Shown here one piece after another: positions 63,092 to 64,000 of a stretch of DNA of 64,000 bases. How positions within the stretch are numbered: the first letter of the stretch is position 1; each line of letters opens with the position of its first letter. The position numbers and the translations under genes are program-made. The notes under the pieces were generated by a model. The model had not been told where the DNA came from. It searched no databases and saw nothing but the letters and a program-made list of their open reading frames with translations. This stretch comes from Ricinus communis (Eukaryota; Streptophyta; Magnoliopsida; Malpighiales; Euphorbiaceae), in contig NC_063256.1 in assembly GCF_019578655.1 (NCBI RefSeq), forward strand, positions 9,672,001-9,736,000, given 5' to 3'.

Positions 63092-64000
63092 ATGACAGAG
63101 GGTGAGAGTAGGGTTTCAGGGACTGTGGGTGGCGGTGGCGACACATCTTACTGGCTGGATGCCTGTGAGGACATCTCATGTGATCTTATTGACAATCTTG
63201 TTGATTTTGATACTTCAATTGTTCAAGATTCAGTAGTTGTTGATGATACTTCAAATCAGGATCATCTTGTTAACGATTTCTTTGGAGGTATTGATCACAT
63301 TCTTGATAGTATTAAGAATGGTAGTGGCTTGCCTCCCCTTTCTGACACCATTAATAATTATAGTAACAGCAATAGTCTTACAACGGCAGTTGCTGTTGTT
63401 GGGAATAATGGAGGAATTCAGGATTGTAATGTTGGGGAAGGGTGGTTTACTAATGAGGCAGCTGATGTTTGCACTAATGGAGTTCAAAGCTCCTCATTGC
63501 ATTTAAATGGTAGTGATAAGAACATTGAAAGCAAAGGGCAGTTGGAGATTTTTGATAATGGATTGAGTTTATTGGTTGGGGAGGGAGAAGAGAGATTGAA
63601 TTTATTGGATAATTCTGTTAGGGAAAATGGAAGTAGAGGCGAGGGGCAAAGGGAGCGAGATATTGATAGTGATGTACGGTCCTGTAAAAGGGCCAGGATT
63701 ACCAGTTATAAAAATGAGAGGCAGTACTCTAGTAGAGGGCAGTATGATGCTAGGGATAGGGACAGGAGCTCTAACAGGAAGAGACTCCGAGACTGGGATG
63801 ACATTGATAGGAGGGACAGGGATTATCTTCGGAGAAGAGATCGATATGGTGGTGGTGGTGGTAGGAGGGATGGTAAGGATAGGGATTTGAGAGATAGGGA
63901 ACCGAGGGGTTACTGGGAGAGGGACCGTTCTGGGTCCAGTGAGATGGTTTTTCGTGTAGGAACTTGGGAAGCTGACCGTAACAAAGGAAAGGAAGTTAAC
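63092..64000 (+). CDS. DCL1: DICER-LIKE 1, N-terminal region (cut by right edge)
   Basis: 303 codons are open to the edge. DCL1 is the nuclear RNase III that processes microRNA precursors, with HYL1 and SE (family knowledge). The N terminus matches plant DCL1: SYWLDACEDISCDLID at residues 19-34, NDFFGGIDHILDSIKNG, CKRARITSY, then a long Arg/Asp/Glu-rich low-complexity part (RDRDRSSNRKRLRDWDD, RRRDRYGGGGGRRDGKDRD) with nuclear-signal-like basic runs, and GYWERD, MVFRVGTWEADRNKG just before the helicase would start. The helicase, PAZ, RNase III and dsRNA-binding domains lie beyond the window. No intron interrupts this part. The ATG was chosen because an in-frame stop lies just upstream and because conserved residues begin soon after. 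The known miR162 feedback site of DCL1 would be outside the window. Confidence 0.95.
   Translation, partial: MTEGESRVSGTVGGGGDTSYWLDACEDISCDLIDNLVDFDTSIVQDSVVVDDTSNQDHLVNDFFGGIDHILDSIKNGSGLPPLSDTINNYSNSNSLTTAVAVVGNNGGIQDCNVGEGWFTNEAADVCTNGVQSSSLHLNGSDKNIESKGQLEIFDNGLSLLVGEGEERLNLLDNSVRENGSRGEGQRERDIDSDVRSCKRARITSYKNERQYSSRGQYDARDRDRSSNRKRLRDWDDIDRRDRDYLRRRDRYGGGGGRRDGKDRDLRDREPRGYWERDRSGSSEMVFRVGTWEADRNKGKEVN

Noticed and set aside
1..64000. tRNA, rRNA, CRISPR and known microRNA precursor signals
   Set aside because: Scanned by eye for common plant microRNA cores and tRNA boxes. Only a weak B-box-like site near 4030 was seen, with no foldable tRNA; CRISPR is not expected in a plant genome.

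Overview
The window is nuclear DNA from a eudicot plant. It is AT-rich, with short exons separated by small GT-AG introns, plant-specific transcription-factor families, many (AT)n microsatellites, small inverted-repeat elements, and decayed plant LTR-retrotransposon and pararetrovirus remains. The gene set (DCL1, ARV1, NGATHA-type B3, NAC cluster) fits a woody or euphorb-like rosid. That placement is an inference, not read from the sequence. Gene models below were built by hand from splice sites and reading phase.

Layout: (1) 1-357, the 3' part of an unrecognised minus-strand gene runs off the left edge. (2) 4.2-18.6 kb, a plus-strand cluster of four NAC transcription-factor genes. The second and third (8.27-9.24 and 12.25-13.22 kb) are recent tandem copies that share promoter, exons and 3' flank. 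The fourth (16.2-18.6 kb) encodes a long NAC protein with a C-terminal membrane anchor. (3) 19.5-23.9 kb, a nine-exon minus-strand ARV1 gene, convergent with the membrane NAC gene. (4) 29.3-31.8 kb, minus-strand exons of a gene I could not name. (5) 32.5-33.9 kb, a minus-strand NGATHA-type B3 gene followed upstream by about 11 kb with no recognised gene. (6) 45.1-52.7 kb, a truncated, mutated endogenous caulimovirid-like element (promoter, primer-binding site, movement protein, capsid-like region, zinc knuckle, protease) abutting an opposite-strand Ty1/copia fragment. (7) 53.1-56.0 kb, sequence resembling a Ty3/gypsy LTR. (8) 63.1-64.0 kb, the 5' end of DCL1, cut by the right edge and preceded by a tiny in-frame uORF.

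The genes form no obvious pathway. DCL1 makes microRNAs, ARV1 acts in ER lipid and sterol homeostasis, and the NAC and NGATHA genes are regulators. The points most worth a second look are the young NAC duplication with a GC-AG intron, the paired terminal exons of the first NAC gene, the unrecognised minus-strand gene, the pararetrovirus/copia junction and the DCL1 uORF. I found no clearly new biological system.
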